64,000 bases of DNA from Streptococcus ovis DSM 16829 (lineage in GTDB: Bacteria; Bacillota; Bacilli; Lactobacillales; Streptococcaceae), in contig NZ_KB904584.1 of assembly GCF_000380125.1 (NCBI RefSeq), forward strand, positions 62,001 to 126,000, written 5' to 3'. The notes beneath the pieces are model-generated. The model searched no databases and had not been told where the DNA came from. It was given only the letters and a program-made list of their open reading frames with translations. The stretch's first letter is position 1. Each line of letters begins with the position of its first letter. Of this stretch, positions 1 to 10,050 are shown in pieces. A program made the position numbers and the translations under genes.

Positions 1-1032
1 GTTGACCCCTGTTGTATTTCCTGGGATTGGACTAGAAGAGAAGATAACCGTGTCGCCTGGTTGGAGTTGAACCTGACGGTGTGTACCGTGTGCGATCCGT
101 GAAAGAGCAGCCATCGGTTCCCCTTGACTTCCTGTACAGAGGATGAGAACTTCACCAGCTGGGTATTCTTTGATAGCATTTGGCTCGATAAAGGTGTCTT
201 TTGGAACCTTGATATAGCCTAGCTCAATCCCATTGACAATAGCCTTTTCCATCGAGCGTCCAAAGACAGCAATTTTACGGCCTGTTTTTACAGCAGCCTC
301 GGCCGCTTGTTGGAGACGGAAAATGTTAGATGCAAAGGATGCAAAGATAATCCGTCCGTGGATGCCTTCGATGATTTTCGTAATCGATTGACCGACTACT
401 TTTTCCGAATTCGTAAAGGTTGGAACTTCGGCATTGGTAGAGTCAGAAAGAAGACAAAGAACGCCTTCTTCTCCTAAAGCTGCCATGCGGTGTAAGTCGG
501 CAGGCTCACCCACAGGGGTAAAGTCAAACTTAAAGTCACCCGTACAGACAATTTTTCCTTGCGGCGTATCAATCACAATTCCTAATGGTTCAGGAATGGA
601 GTGAGTGGTACGGAAAAAGCTAACTTTGAGGTGTTTGAAGGTTAATTCGGAATTGTGATGAATTTCATGAAGAGTTGCATCGCGCAAAAGGCCGTGCTCT
701 TCCAATTTTCCTCGGATAAGGGCAAGAGCCAAGGGGCCTGCATAAATGGGAATATTGGCCTGTTTGAGGAGGAAAGGAATCCCACCGATATGGTCTTCGT
801 GACCGTGGGTAATCACCAGTCCTTTGACGCGATCTAAATTGTCGACGATATAGGAGTAGTCTGGAATGACATAGTCAATTCCCAATAAATCATCTTCAGG
901 GAATTTGATTCCGGCGTCCACAATGATGATTTCATCCTTGTATTCAATTCCGTAGGTATTTTTCCCGATTTCTCCCAAACCACCGATGGCGTAGACACCA
1001 ACTTCTTGAGGTTTTAGATTGATAGAAGACAT
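1..1032 (-). CDS. rnjA: Ribonuclease J (partial, N-terminal 344 residues)
   Basis: Metallo-beta-lactamase/beta-CASP ribonuclease that works as endonuclease and 5'-3' exonuclease in cytoplasmic mRNA decay and processing. Reading leftward the protein starts [21 protein letters not shown] and carries the zinc-binding HGHEDHIGG motif near residue 75, then a CTGDFKFD segment and a beta-CASP region with CTGSQGEP. It runs off the left edge, so the C-terminal part is outside the window. It begins 3 bases after the rpoY stop and is probably co-transcribed with it. Choice of J1 over the J2 paralogue rests on the rpoY linkage known in Firmicutes. Confidence 0.95.
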   Translation of the reverse strand, partial: MSSINLKPQEVGVYAIGGLGEIGKNTYGIEYKDEIIIVDAGIKFPEDDLLGIDYVIPDYSYIVDNLDRVKGLVITHGHEDHIGGIPFLLKQANIPIYAGPLALALIRGKLEEHGLLRDATLHEIHHNSELTFKHLKVSFFRTTHSIPEPLGIVIDTPQGKIVCTGDFKFDFTPVGEPADLHRMAALGEEGVLCLLSDSTNAEVPTFTNSEKVVGQSITKIIEGIHGRIIFASFASNIFRLQQAAEAAVKTGRKIAVFGRSMEKAIVNGIELGYIKVPKDTFIEPNAIKEYPAGEVLILCTGSQGEPMAALSRIAHGTHRQVQLQPGDTVIFSSSPIPGNTTGVN

Positions 1033-1035
1033 GGG

Positions 1036-1266
1036 TTAAAACTCCGTTAATTTGAAATCGGCATGAGTTTTTTCATACTCAAGGTGGTTATCGGACAAGC
1101 GTTCGATAAATTCGATGTTGTAGGGTGTGTTTTGTTCTACCAGTTGACGAACTAGGATGCGTCCTTGTAATTCATCTGCAGCTTCTACTTCTAAATAAAG
1201 TGAGTGTGTTTGCTCACGACGTGGCGTCCGGTCTTTTGTGTCTTGATAAAATACTTTGTAAATCAT
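1036..1266 (-). CDS. rpoY: RNA polymerase epsilon subunit (RpoY, DUF1447)
   Basis: Small accessory subunit of Firmicute RNA polymerase, 76 residues, starting [20 protein letters not shown], the characteristic DUF1447 sequence. An in-frame ATG nine codons upstream exists, but the inner ATG has the AGAAAGGAAAAAT ribosome site and matches the family start. It lies directly upstream of rnjA, the standard arrangement in this phylum. A leftward extended -10 lies about 125 bases upstream. Confidence 0.93.
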   Translation of the reverse strand: MIYKVFYQDTKDRTPRREQTHSLYLEVEAADELQGRILVRQLVEQNTPYNIEFIERLSDNHLEYEKTHADFKLTEF

Positions 1267-1575
1267 ATTTTTCCTTTCTTTTGCATGAAACAACTATGAA
1301 AAAGTGGCAAACAGGTCTTTCCTATTTGCTTTTTTCTATGAAATTGTATGGAGTTGTTGTGTTCTTTTTAAAACGTTACAATTATGTATATTATACCATA
1401 AAAGGGAAACTTGGTGAAAGGAAATGCTGGGAAAATGTAAAAAAGGCTGGTTTTCAAGAATTTTCAAGAATTATTGAAAAGAGCAGCGATTGAATTGATG
1501 GTTTAAGGGACGGTATTTGAAAAAATAAGCAAGATAGCTTACAATAAGATGAAGAAGAGACAGAGGGATGAAAAG
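1267..1575. promoter_or_regulatory. Divergent promoter region between rpoY-rnjA and the tsaB operon
   Basis: About 309 bases without a gene. Leftward, a TGGTATAAT extended -10 (TATAAT at 1390-1395, minus strand) suits rpoY-rnjA. Rightward, TTGAAA at 1517-1522, a 17-base spacer and TACAAT at 1540-1545 suit tsaB. Open frames across this stretch lack ribosome sites and resemble no family known to me. Confidence 0.6.
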
Positions 1576-2265
1576 ATGAAAGTATTAGCGATGGATACAT
1601 CCAGTCAGGCGTTGTCAGTTGCTTTATTAGACGGAGAACGATTGGTCGCAGAAGTCACCTTGAATGTCAAGAAAAATCATAGTATGAGTCTGATGCCGGC
1701 GATTGATTTTTTGGTGAAATCCGTTGGTTGGACGCCAGCTGATTTGGAAAGAATTGTGGTCGCAGAAGGCCCAGGCTCGTATACGGGTCTGCGTGTGGCT
1801 GTGGCGACTGGAAAAACCTTGGCCTATGCCTTAAAGATTGATCTAGTAGGAGTTTCCAGTCTTTATGCTTTAGCTAGTGGTCAAGATTTTGATGGACTGG
1901 TGGTGCCCTTGATGGATGCCCGTAGGAATCATGTGTATGCTGGTTTTTATGTAAATGGCAGAGCTGTACAGACCGATCAACATGTAGCATTTGCACAAGT
2001 ATTGGAGCGAGTGGCGAATGAGGAAAAGGTGACTTTTGTCGGTGAAGTAGAAGCCTTTCGTAGTCAAATAGAAGAAAAGTTACCAGCTGCTCGTATGGTC
2101 GCAACCTTGCCATCTGCTTATGCTATTGGATGTTTGGGGCAGACCTTACCGGCGGTAGATGTAGATGCCTTTGTTCCTCAATATCTAAAACGGGTAGAAG
2201 CAGAAGAAAATTGGTTGAAAAATCATGCAACAGGTGATGAAACAAACTATGTCAAAAGGGTCTAA
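1576..2265 (+). CDS. tsaB: tRNA threonylcarbamoyladenosine (t6A) biosynthesis protein TsaB
   Basis: 229-residue ASKHA-fold partner of TsaD, needed to transfer threonylcarbamoyl to A37 of ANN-decoding tRNAs. It starts MKVLAMDTSSQALSVALLDG and contains the VAEGPGSYTGLRV motif near residue 70, both typical of TsaB. An ATG nine codons upstream is in frame, but family start and the GAGGG ribosome site favour 1576. First gene of a tsaB-rimI-DUF389-tsaD run; its stop lies one base before the rimI start. Confidence 0.94.
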   Translation: MKVLAMDTSSQALSVALLDGERLVAEVTLNVKKNHSMSLMPAIDFLVKSVGWTPADLERIVVAEGPGSYTGLRVAVATGKTLAYALKIDLVGVSSLYALASGQDFDGLVVPLMDARRNHVYAGFYVNGRAVQTDQHVAFAQVLERVANEEKVTFVGEVEAFRSQIEEKLPAARMVATLPSAYAIGCLGQTLPAVDVDAFVPQYLKRVEAEENWLKNHATGDETNYVKRV

Positions 2266-2266
2266 A

Positions 2267-2686
2267 ATGGAAACTGCAAGACAGATTTGGGATCTTCTCT
2301 CAGATGTTTATGAGCCATCCCCTTGGACGCTTGAACAGATTGAATCAGATTTGGCTCAGGAGTCAACGGATTATTTTTATTTGTTTAACCAGCAGGAAAT
2401 GGTTGGCTTTTTAGCGATTCAGGACCTAGCAGGTGAATTGGAAATCACCAATATTGCCGTTAAGAAGGCTTTTCAAGGTCGAGGGGTTGCGAGTAGATTA
2501 TTAGAGAATCTTCAACATCGTCAAGAACCTATTTTCTTGGAAGTGCGAGACAGTAATCTGGCAGCGCGTGCGCTCTATCAAAAAAATGGTTTCCACGAAA
2601 TCGGTAGGCGAAAACACTATTATCATAACCCTATAGAAGATGCAGTGCTGATGATGCGTTCAGAACAGGAGAAAGAGGATTTATAA
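2267..2686 (+). CDS. rimI: Ribosomal-protein-alanine N-acetyltransferase RimI
   Basis: 139-residue GNAT acetyltransferase, family role acetylation of the S18 N-terminal alanine. The acetyl-CoA site is visible as FQGRGVASRLLENL near residue 75, followed by LEVRDSNLAARALYQKNGF, the classic RimI C-terminal signature. The start METARQ at 2267 follows AAAGGG at six bases spacing; starts at 2225, 2237 and 2249 would overlap tsaB. TsaB-RimI-TsaD linkage is widespread in Firmicutes. Confidence 0.88.
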   Translation: METARQIWDLLSDVYEPSPWTLEQIESDLAQESTDYFYLFNQQEMVGFLAIQDLAGELEITNIAVKKAFQGRGVASRLLENLQHRQEPIFLEVRDSNLAARALYQKNGFHEIGRRKHYYHNPIEDAVLMMRSEQEKEDL

Positions 2687-2688
2687 TC

Positions 2689-3732
2689 ATGGCAAAAACG
2701 TATACAGCCAGTGAATTTTATAAAAAGGTCAATGATGACTTAGAATTTGATAAAAAGGATGCCGCTATTTTAGTTTGTGCCATTTTGATTGCTTGTATCG
2801 GTTTGAATATGAATTCAATCCCGACAGTGATTGGCGCTATGCTGATTTCACCTTTAATGACTCCGATTTTAGCCATTGGGATTAGTGGATCAGTTTACAG
2901 CCTACCACTTTTTAAAAAGGCATTGAAGATGCTTTCAATGGAGATTGGCGTGAGTCTGGGCATCTCTATCCTCTATTTTTGGTTGTCTCCTATTTCCTAT
3001 GCTAGTGAGCAGATTATTGCGCGGACGAGCCCGACAGTGTGGGATGTCTTGATTGCTTTGATTGGTGGTCTCGCAGGGATTATTGGCGCTCAGAAAAAGG
3101 ATGGGGGTAACATTATTCCAGGTGTAGCTATTGCGACAGCACTTATGCCGCCTTTATGCACGGTGGGATATGCGATTGCAGTTGGGCATATGGAGTACTT
3201 TTTGGGTTCTTCCTATCTTTTTCTTATCAATGTTGTTTTTATTATTCTATCAACGATTCTTGGTTTTTCGTGGACGGGACTGTCAAAACGAATTCGACAA
3301 GAGCGGCAAGCTACAAAAAAATATCAGATTTGGTTCAGTATGGCCTTATTTATTTTCATGTTGCCAAGTCTAGCATCGGCGGTTACCATGGTGAGAGATA
3401 GTTATCAGCGCCTCATGTTGAATCAGTTTGTCAATGAGACATTGGTCAATGTGACAGTGGTGAGTCGACAGTATGATGCTCCAACTAAGACTTTGAGTTT
3501 GGTAGTCTATGGTGATGAACCGGTTGAATCTAGTGTCCTAGAGGCTAAGTTACAAGATTATGGGCTGAGTGACATTCAACTGAATGTACAACAATTATCT
3601 AACAAAGAACAGCTGTCTACTGACGAATTACTGGCCATTTTAGAAGAAAAATTAACAAATCAAACGATTGAAGATCAGGTCAGTGAGAATGATACAAAGC
3701 AGAAGCATAAAGAAAATTCAGAGAAAGAATAG
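2689..3732 (+). CDS. DUF389 (TIGR00341-type) membrane protein
   Basis: 347 residues with six or more hydrophobic helices between about residues 20 and 240 and a soluble, acidic C-terminal tail to 347. The conserved DUF389 core is visible as [19 protein letters not shown] near residue 45 and [14 protein letters not shown] near 150. Function of the family is not established. It begins two bases after rimI and ends five bases before tsaD, so it is transcribed with the t6A genes, which is an unusual insertion into that cluster. Confidence 0.85.
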   Translation: MAKTYTASEFYKKVNDDLEFDKKDAAILVCAILIACIGLNMNSIPTVIGAMLISPLMTPILAIGISGSVYSLPLFKKALKMLSMEIGVSLGISILYFWLSPISYASEQIIARTSPTVWDVLIALIGGLAGIIGAQKKDGGNIIPGVAIATALMPPLCTVGYAIAVGHMEYFLGSSYLFLINVVFIILSTILGFSWTGLSKRIRQERQATKKYQIWFSMALFIFMLPSLASAVTMVRDSYQRLMLNQFVNETLVNVTVVSRQYDAPTKTLSLVVYGDEPVESSVLEAKLQDYGLSDIQLNVQQLSNKEQLSTDELLAILEEKLTNQTIEDQVSENDTKQKHKENSEKE

Positions 3733-3737
3733 AAAAT

Positions 3738-4751
3738 ATGACAGACAGATATATATTAGCTATTGAGTCGTCTTGCGATGAGACTAGTGTAGCAGTGTTA
3801 AAGAATGACACCGAATTGTTAAGCAATATTATTGCTAGTCAGATAGAAAGTCATAAGCGCTTTGGTGGCGTAGTGCCAGAGGTGGCGAGTCGTCACCATG
3901 TGGAAGTCATTACAACGTGTATTGAGGATGCGTTGGCAGAAGCAGAGGTTGCTGCTTCGGATTTAACTGCAGTGGCTGTAACCTATGGACCGGGCTTGGT
4001 TGGGGCTCTTCTAGTTGGAATGGCGGCTGCCAAGGCCTTTGCTTGGGCACATGGTTTGCCCCTTATTCCTGTCAACCACATGGCGGGTCACCTCATGGCT
4101 GCGCGTGAGGTCAAGGAGTTGACCTATCCCTTGATGGCGCTTCTCGTCTCTGGCGGTCATACGGAATTGGTCTACGTGTCGGCGCCAGGAGATTATCACA
4201 TTGTCGGAGAAACCCGAGATGACGCGGTGGGAGAGGCTTATGATAAGGTCGGACGGGTCATGGGTTTGACCTATCCAGCAGGGCGTGAAATTGATGAATT
4301 GGCGCACAAGGGGCAGGATGTCTATGATTTTCCTCGTGCTATGATAAAAGAAGATAATTTGGAATTCTCTTTTTCAGGTCTCAAATCGGCCTTTATCAAT
4401 TTGCATCACAATGCAACACAAAAGGGAGAGGAGCTCGTGTTAGAAAATCTCTGCGCTTCCTTTCAGGCGGCTGTTATGGATATTCTCATGGCAAAAACCA
4501 AAAAGGCTTTGGAACGTTATCCTGTTGAAATGCTTGTTGTGGCAGGCGGAGTGGCAGCGAATCAAGGTTTACGTGAACGCCTAGTAGAAGAAATCATTGA
4601 TGTCGATGTCGTCATTCCTCCTCTGCGTCTATGCGGTGACAATGCGGGCATGATTGCACTGGCTGCGGCTGTAGAATACGCCAAAGGCAACATCGCCTCC
4701 CTAGACCTCAATGCCAAGCCAAGTTTGGTGTTTGAAGGGGTGGAGGGATAA
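3738..4751 (+). CDS. tsaD: tRNA N6-adenosine threonylcarbamoyltransferase TsaD
   Basis: 337-residue catalytic subunit of t6A synthesis (formerly Gcp). Starts [20 protein letters not shown]; the metal-binding HHVEVIT...H motif is present (residues around 107-115, NHMAGHLMA), as are the nucleotide-binding segments [10 protein letters not shown] and [12 protein letters not shown] and the terminal CGDNAGMIA. Full family length. Last gene of the operon, closed by a hairpin terminator at 4783-4818. Confidence 0.97.
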   Translation: MTDRYILAIESSCDETSVAVLKNDTELLSNIIASQIESHKRFGGVVPEVASRHHVEVITTCIEDALAEAEVAASDLTAVAVTYGPGLVGALLVGMAAAKAFAWAHGLPLIPVNHMAGHLMAAREVKELTYPLMALLVSGGHTELVYVSAPGDYHIVGETRDDAVGEAYDKVGRVMGLTYPAGREIDELAHKGQDVYDFPRAMIKEDNLEFSFSGLKSAFINLHHNATQKGEELVLENLCASFQAAVMDILMAKTKKALERYPVEMLVVAGGVAANQGLRERLVEEIIDVDVVIPPLRLCGDNAGMIALAAAVEYAKGNIASLDLNAKPSLVFEGVEG

Positions 4752-4782
4752 GACTGAAAATAGGATAATGATTTTTAACCAG

Positions 4783-4818
4783 AAAAGTTCTTGGACGTGA
4801 GTGCAAGGACTTTTATTT
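4783..4818 (+). terminator. Terminator of the tsaB-tsaD operon
   Basis: AAAAGTTCTTG pairs with CAAGGACTTTT around a 10-base loop and is followed by TTTATTT. An extended -10 (TGATATACT, TATACT at 4823-4828) for azlC follows immediately. Confidence 0.75.
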
Positions 4819-4860
4819 ATGATATACTGTAAGTGGAGCTTACTGATACAGGAGGAGGAC

Positions 4861-5559
4861 ATGACAGAAAAAGGTTTTTGGCAGGGGGCAAAAGCTGCTA
4901 TTCCAACTGTTTTTGGTTATATATCAATTGGAATGGCTTTTGGGATTGTGGCGGCTAAAGCGGGGATTTCTCCGCTAATCGTTGCTTTTATGAGTATTGT
5001 TTTTTATTCGGGTTCGGGCCAGTTTGCTTTATGTGCTTTGTTATTGACAAAGGCTTCGCTTCCTACGATTGCGATGACAGTTTTTCTCATCAATCTGCGA
5101 CATTTTTTGATGAATTTGCATGTGACAACGATTTTTTCATCTGCTAGTTTGTTGCAACAAGTCTTCATTGGGACATTGATGACAGATGAGAGCTATGGTG
5201 TCTTGTTGAATGAGCGAATTCATCAGAAGGACATTTCTCCACAATGGATGTATGGCAATAATTTGGCTAGTTATATAACCTGGATTGGTGCGACGACAGT
5301 GGGGTGCGTATTGGGGAGCATGATTCCAAATCCTAATGGTTTGGGAGTGGATTTTGCCTTAATTGCCATGTTTGTAACGATTTTTGCTAGTCAATTGGAA
5401 GGAATGGTACGAACGGTTCCTCTAAGAAACATTGCATGGATTCTCTTTAGTGTCTTGTTTGCATACCTGGCATTATCATGGAAATTTTCTGGTTCCATTG
5501 CGGTGCTTCTAGCGACGTTACTAGGTTGTTTTGTGGGGGTGATGATAGATGGTGAGTAG
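4861..5559 (+). CDS. azlC: AzlC family branched-chain amino-acid exporter, large subunit
   Basis: 232-residue membrane protein of the AzlC/YgaZ family, exporting branched-chain amino acids with AzlD. Starts MTEKGFWQGAKAAIPTVFGY; the family signature FYSGSGQFALCAL appears near residue 55 and several transmembrane helices follow. The start at 4861 has an excellent AGGAGGAGGAC ribosome site; an upstream in-frame start overlaps the promoter. It overlaps azlD by 11 bases. Confidence 0.93.
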   Translation: MTEKGFWQGAKAAIPTVFGYISIGMAFGIVAAKAGISPLIVAFMSIVFYSGSGQFALCALLLTKASLPTIAMTVFLINLRHFLMNLHVTTIFSSASLLQQVFIGTLMTDESYGVLLNERIHQKDISPQWMYGNNLASYITWIGATTVGCVLGSMIPNPNGLGVDFALIAMFVTIFASQLEGMVRTVPLRNIAWILFSVLFAYLALSWKFSGSIAVLLATLLGCFVGVMIDGE

Positions 5560-5872
5560 TTATTTAATGGGGGCAATTCTTGTATCAGCTCTCGTGACTT
5601 GGGTTCCTAGAATTCTGCCGTATTTTTTGGTGAAAATAGCAGAACTACCAGAAAAAGTTGTGAAGTTTCTGAGTTTTTTACCGATTACGATTATTTTTGC
5701 CTTGATTTTATCTAGTATTTTTCCAGCACGCAGTGGGCAGCTACCATCTGTTCAATGGATTGAGTTAGTAGCGGTCGTTCCGACATTTGTGGTCATGGCA
5801 AAGAGTAAAAACGTGATGCTAGCAGTGGTTGTAGGGATTTGCTGTGTAGCTGGATTGCGGTATTTTTTCTAA
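5549..5872 (+). CDS. azlD: AzlD family branched-chain amino-acid exporter, small subunit
   Basis: 107-residue integral membrane protein with about four helices; the ALVTWVPRILPYFLV segment near residue 13 is the AzlD hallmark. Translationally coupled to azlC by an 11-base overlap. A hairpin terminator follows at 5883-5910. Confidence 0.92.
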   Translation: MVSSYLMGAILVSALVTWVPRILPYFLVKIAELPEKVVKFLSFLPITIIFALILSSIFPARSGQLPSVQWIELVAVVPTFVVMAKSKNVMLAVVVGICCVAGLRYFF

Positions 5873-5882
5873 TTATAAATAG

Positions 5883-5910
5883 AAGGCGACAGGTATCTGT
5901 TGCTTTTTTT
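5883..5910 (+). terminator. Terminator of azlCD
   Basis: AGGCGACAG, loop GTAT, CTGTTGCT, then a run of seven T; stem of nine pairs with G-U wobbles. Confidence 0.75.
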
Positions 5911-5915
5911 ATGGA

Positions 5916-5980
5916 CTTTACAGACTTTACAAAAACTTTACAAAAGTCGGGTAATGGATTTGATATTGGGTGTCTATAAT
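5916..5980 (+). promoter_or_regulatory. Pho-box-like repeats and -10 of the pst operon
   Basis: Three copies of CTTTACA at 5916-5922, 5925-5931 and 5936-5942; the last two are 11 bases apart, the spacing expected for PhoP/PhoB-type tandem binding. TATAAT lies at 5975-5980 with no good -35, as expected for an activator-dependent promoter. The operon encodes its own PnpRS two-component system, so phosphate-starvation activation by PnpR is the likely mechanism (inference). Confidence 0.7.
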
Positions 5981-6015
5981 GTGAAATGTAAAGAAAAAAT
6001 GATGAGGAGTTTATC

Positions 6016-6918
6016 ATGAAAAAAATGTCATTTCTATCCACAATTGCCCTTGCTGGCTTAGCAAGTCTTTCTCTTTTGACAGCTTGCGGAAATTCGTCTG
6101 ATGCTGGAAGTGAAGGTGGTTCTAGTTCTGCCGCGGGTCAAACCATCAACGTTGTTTCGCGCGAAGACGGGTCAGGAACACGTGGCGCCTTTATTGAGTT
6201 GTTTGGTGTAGAAGAAAAGAATGATGCTGGCGAAAAAATGGATATGACAACGGATCAAGCCATTGTTACCAACTCAACAGCAGTGATGATGACAACTGTT
6301 GCAGGAGATGCCAATGCGATTGGTTATGCTTCATTGGGGTCATTGGATGATACGGTTAAGGTTTTGGATATTGATGGCGCAAAGGCAAGCGTTGAAACCA
6401 TTAAAGATGGTAGTTACACCATTTCTCGTAATTTTAATATCGTAACAAAAGATAAGGTGAGTGAAGCTGCTCAGGACTTTATCAACTTTATTTTAAGTAC
6501 AGATGGTCAAGCAGTTGTAACGGATAATGGTTACATTGCTTTAGATGATGTAAAAGATTATAAAGCTAGTGTTGATTCAGGAAAAGTAGTCGTATCTGGT
6601 TCAAGCTCAGTAACGCCTGTTATGGAAAAACTCAAAGAAGCCTACAATAAAGTCAATGCGAATGTTGAAATTGAAATTCAACAAAGTGATTCATCAACAG
6701 GGATCACGAATGCGATTGACGGTTCAACAGATATCGGTATGGCATCTCGTGAGTTGAAAGATGAAGAAACATCAAAAGGTGTTGCTTCAACTGTCATTGC
6801 TATGGATGGAATTGCTGTGATTGTGAACAAAGACAATAAAGTGAACAATTTGGCGAAAGATGATGTGAAAGCCATTTTCACTGGTGAAACCACAAGTTGG
6901 GATGGCCTTGCAGACTAA
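6016..6918 (+). CDS. pstS: Phosphate ABC transporter substrate-binding lipoprotein PstS (permuted order)
   Basis: 300-residue phosphate-binding lipoprotein on the outer membrane face. Signal peptide with lipobox LLTAC, lipidated Cys24, followed by a Ser/Gly linker. The phosphate-binding motif VVSREDGSGTRGAF comes first (near residue 46), and the segment VVSGSSSVTPVMEKL, which opens most PstS proteins, comes only near residue 193, followed by DIGMASRELKDEE. The two halves are therefore in swapped order relative to E. coli PstS, as I recall for pneumococcal PstS1. Length is normal for that type. First gene of a seven-gene operon. Confidence 0.95.
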   Translation: MKKMSFLSTIALAGLASLSLLTACGNSSDAGSEGGSSSAAGQTINVVSREDGSGTRGAFIELFGVEEKNDAGEKMDMTTDQAIVTNSTAVMMTTVAGDANAIGYASLGSLDDTVKVLDIDGAKASVETIKDGSYTISRNFNIVTKDKVSEAAQDFINFILSTDGQAVVTDNGYIALDDVKDYKASVDSGKVVVSGSSSVTPVMEKLKEAYNKVNANVEIEIQQSDSSTGITNAIDGSTDIGMASRELKDEETSKGVASTVIAMDGIAVIVNKDNKVNNLAKDDVKAIFTGETTSWDGLAD

Positions 6919-6928
6919 GGGGTCTTAC

Positions 6929-7777
6929 ATGAATCATACGAAAGAAAAAGTAGTGCAAGCGGTCTTGTTTCTGACCGCCTGCATTTCTATTATATCCGTC
7001 TTACTGATCTGTTTCTTTCTCTTTACAAGTGGGATACCTGCTATCCTAGAAATTGGAGTTGGAGATTTCTTGTTCGGTAGAGTCTGGAGACCGGCCAACC
7101 ATCTTTTTGGAATTTTTCCAATGATTATTGGTTCGCTTTATGTGACACTTGGAGCGCTGGTAACAGGTGTTCCAAGTGGAATTTTGACTGCTGTCTTTAT
7201 GGCTTATTTTTGTCCAGAAAAAATTTATCGTCCTCTCAAAGCGGCTATTAATCTAATGGCGGGGATTCCATCGGTTGTGTATGGTTTCTTTGGTCTGGTA
7301 GTGCTTGTTCCCTTTGTCCGCACACATATTGGCGGTTTTGGGATGGGGGTCCTAACGGCCTCTGTTTTATTGGGGCTCATGATTTTACCAACCATTATCA
7401 GTGTGTCGGAAGCGGCGATTCGAGCGGTCCCTCGTTCTTATTACGAGGGGGGGCTGGCTCTTGGTGCCTCTCATGAACGCAGTGTTTTCTTCGCTGTCTT
7501 GCCTGCTGCCAAACGTGGGGTGTTGGCGGCTGTTATTCTAGGAATCGGTCGTGCGATTGGAGAGACCATGGCGGTGATTATGGTCGCGGGCAATCAAGCC
7601 ATCATCCCTACTTCACTGACATCGGGCGTACGGACATTGACGACAAATATTGTCATGGAAATGGGCTACTCTAGTGGCTTGCACCGTGAGGCTCTTATCG
7701 GGACGGCGGTAGTTTTGTTCATCTTTGTCCTTCTCATCAATATTAGCTTTTCATTATTGCATAAGGGAGAGGAGTAA
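6929..7777 (+). CDS. pstC: Phosphate ABC transporter permease PstC
   Basis: 282-residue permease with about six transmembrane helices and the binding-protein-dependent transport signature around EGGLALGASHERSVFFAVLPAA. Start chosen at 6929 because AAGGGG lies seven bases upstream; the in-frame start at 6884 would overlap pstS. Pairs with PstA to form the inorganic phosphate channel; stop and pstA start are two bases apart. Confidence 0.95.
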   Translation: MNHTKEKVVQAVLFLTACISIISVLLICFFLFTSGIPAILEIGVGDFLFGRVWRPANHLFGIFPMIIGSLYVTLGALVTGVPSGILTAVFMAYFCPEKIYRPLKAAINLMAGIPSVVYGFFGLVVLVPFVRTHIGGFGMGVLTASVLLGLMILPTIISVSEAAIRAVPRSYYEGGLALGASHERSVFFAVLPAAKRGVLAAVILGIGRAIGETMAVIMVAGNQAIIPTSLTSGVRTLTTNIVMEMGYSSGLHREALIGTAVVLFIFVLLINISFSLLHKGEE

Positions 7778-7779
7778 AT

Positions 7780-8658
7780 ATGGAGGCAATTAATCAACGT
7801 ACTTTTCGACAAGAATGGCGCTCTCGTTTGCAAAATCCATTGTCCCTGTTCCTCTTTTGTCTGGTGTATGGGTCAGCACTAGTGGTCTTTCTCGGGATTG
7901 TATTTCTAGTTGGCTATATTCTCATCAAAGGTATTCCTAACTTGACGCCGAGTCTTTTTGCTTGGGTCTACACAAGTGAGAATGTTTCTCTGCTCCCAGC
8001 CTTGGTAAATACTATATTTATGGCGGTAGTGGTCTTAGTGATTGCAGTTCCTATTGGGATTGGGGCTTCGGTTTACCTGACAGAATACGCCAAGCGAGAC
8101 CATCCTTTTGTATCGATTATTCGGGTTGCAACAGAAACTTTATCAGGGATTCCTTCCATTATTTATGGTTTATTCGGGGCTCTTTTCTTCGTTAAATTTG
8201 CGCACATGGGACTCTCTTTGATATCAGGGGCTATTACCTTGAGTATTATGATTTTGCCTTTGATTATGCGGACAACTGAGGAAGCCTTGCTCTCAGTACC
8301 TGACAGCTATCGTGAAGGAGCTTTTGCCTTGGGAGCAGGGAAAATGCGGACAATCGGACGAATTGTTCTCCCAAGTGCTATGCCGGGAATTTTTTCTGGG
8401 ATTGTCCTTGCCATCGGACGGATTGTTGGTGAATCAGCTGCCTTAATTTTCACGGCTGGAACGGTCGCAGAAATTGCCAAGACACCTTTTAGTTCGGCCC
8501 GTACATTGGCAGTGCACATGTACGCTATTTCAGGAGAGGGGCTCTATGTCAATCAGACTTATGCAACAGCAGTGGTACTCTTGGTGTTAGTCATCATCAT
8601 CAATCTGATTTCAGAAAGTATTGCGAAACGATTAGGAAGTGAAACAAATAATGAGTAA
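7780..8658 (+). CDS. pstA: Phosphate ABC transporter permease PstA
   Basis: 292-residue second permease, with six predicted helices, the [13 protein letters not shown] segment and the coupling loop [23 protein letters not shown]. Its end overlaps the pstB start by eight bases, indicating translational coupling within the pst operon. Confidence 0.95.
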   Translation: MEAINQRTFRQEWRSRLQNPLSLFLFCLVYGSALVVFLGIVFLVGYILIKGIPNLTPSLFAWVYTSENVSLLPALVNTIFMAVVVLVIAVPIGIGASVYLTEYAKRDHPFVSIIRVATETLSGIPSIIYGLFGALFFVKFAHMGLSLISGAITLSIMILPLIMRTTEEALLSVPDSYREGAFALGAGKMRTIGRIVLPSAMPGIFSGIVLAIGRIVGESAALIFTAGTVAEIAKTPFSSARTLAVHMYAISGEGLYVNQTYATAVVLLVLVIIINLISESIAKRLGSETNNE

Positions 8659-9400
8659 ATTAGCCATCAATCATTTGGACTTATATTATGGGGATTTTCA
8701 TGCCCTGAAAGATGTCAATCTAGAGATTGCTGCCAATGAAATTACGGCCTTTATTGGCCCTTCGGGTTGTGGAAAATCAACCTTACTAAAGAGCCTCAAT
8801 CGGATGAATGACTTGGTAAAAAATTGTCGGATTACGGGTCAGGTGACCCTGGATCAGGAAGATGTTTACCAAGATATGGATATCAATATCTTACGTAAAA
8901 AGGTAGGGATGGTTTTCCAAAAACCCAATCCATTTCCAATGAGCATCTATGATAATATCGCTTTTGGACCACGCACACATGGTATTCACAACAAGGCGCA
9001 ATTAGATGAGATTGTGGAACGTTCTTTGAAACAGGCGGCGATTTGGGATGAGGTAAAAGACCGTCTTAACAAATCAGCTTTGGGGATGTCTGGTGGGCAG
9101 CAACAACGTCTTTGTATCGCGCGTGCACTTGCGATTGAACCAGATGTCTTGTTGATGGATGAGCCAACCAGTGCCTTGGACCCGATTTCGACGGCAAAAA
9201 TTGAAGAATTGGTGATCAGTCTGAAAGAAAAATACACCATTGTCATTGTCACACACAATATGCAACAGGCGGTGCGGATTTCGGATAAAACGGCCTTTTT
9301 CTTGATGGGAGAGATTGTGGAATACAACAGGACCAGCCAACTCTTCTCTTTGCCACAGGATGAACGCACAGAAAATTACATTACAGGGAGATTCGGATGA
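8651..9400 (+). CDS. pstB: Phosphate ABC transporter ATP-binding protein PstB
   Basis: 249-residue ATPase with Walker [10 protein letters not shown] near residue 37, signature MSGGQQQRL and Walker [14 protein letters not shown]. Start at 8651 (MSKLAINHL) is preferred over the GTG at 8639. Only one pstB is present here, whereas several streptococci carry two in tandem. Overlaps phoU by four bases (ATGA). Confidence 0.96.
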   Translation: MSKLAINHLDLYYGDFHALKDVNLEIAANEITAFIGPSGCGKSTLLKSLNRMNDLVKNCRITGQVTLDQEDVYQDMDINILRKKVGMVFQKPNPFPMSIYDNIAFGPRTHGIHNKAQLDEIVERSLKQAAIWDEVKDRLNKSALGMSGGQQQRLCIARALAIEPDVLLMDEPTSALDPISTAKIEELVISLKEKYTIVIVTHNMQQAVRISDKTAFFLMGEIVEYNRTSQLFSLPQDERTENYITGRFG

Positions 9401-10050
9401 TGCGATCAAAATTTGAACACCAATTGCATGATTTAAATACCAATCTGATTTTAATGGGAGCCCTTTGCGAAGATATTATTTCTAGATCTCTCGTTCCCTT
9501 GGCTGAAAATGAATTTGAACTGGTCAATAATGTCACAAAAATTTACCAAAAGGTTGAACAATTGGAACGTGATATTGAGGAACAATGCTTGAAATTATTG
9601 CTCCGTCAACAACCAGTTGCCAAGGATTTGCGTCGTATTTCCTCTGCTTTGAAGATGGTCTATGATATGAAACGCATCGGTGCACAGTCAGCAGAAATTG
9701 CAGAAATCATGTCTCTTCGCCATATCCAGTCAGATCAAGAATTGCAACCCCTCAGTGCCATGGGGGGATTAGTGGTTCAAATGGTAACGGATAGTATTGA
9801 CGCCTTTGTCCATGAAGATGAAAATCTTGCCAATCAAGTCATTGAAAAAGATGATGAAGTTGACCAATATTTTGATACAATAAAAGAAGAACTGATTCGC
9901 TATTTTGCAGAAACAGTTGCAGATGCAGAACATGTCTTAGATGTGCTCATGGTTGCGAAATACTTAGAACGTATCGGAGATCACACGGTCAATATTGCCA
10001 AGTGGGTGATTTTCTCAATTACGGGACAATTAGACGGAGAAAATACATGA
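9397..10050 (+). CDS. phoU: Phosphate signalling protein PhoU
   Basis: 217-residue all-helical PhoU with two repeats of the E/DXXXD metal-binding type; a recognisable motif is [20 protein letters not shown] near residue 75 and [17 protein letters not shown] near 188. It links Pst transporter state to the two-component system encoded next. Starts in the pstB stop and its stop overlaps the regulator start (ATGA). Confidence 0.95.
   Translation: MMRSKFEHQLHDLNTNLILMGALCEDIISRSLVPLAENEFELVNNVTKIYQKVEQLERDIEEQCLKLLLRQQPVAKDLRRISSALKMVYDMKRIGAQSAEIAEIMSLRHIQSDQELQPLSAMGGLVVQMVTDSIDAFVHEDENLANQVIEKDDEVDQYFDTIKEELIRYFAETVADAEHVLDVLMVAKYLERIGDHTVNIAKWVIFSITGQLDGENT

Noticed and set aside
1125-1493. 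A 122-codon frame over the rpoY gene and its promoter
   Set aside because: It is antisense to rpoY over its first part, lacks a ribosome site and includes the promoter region.
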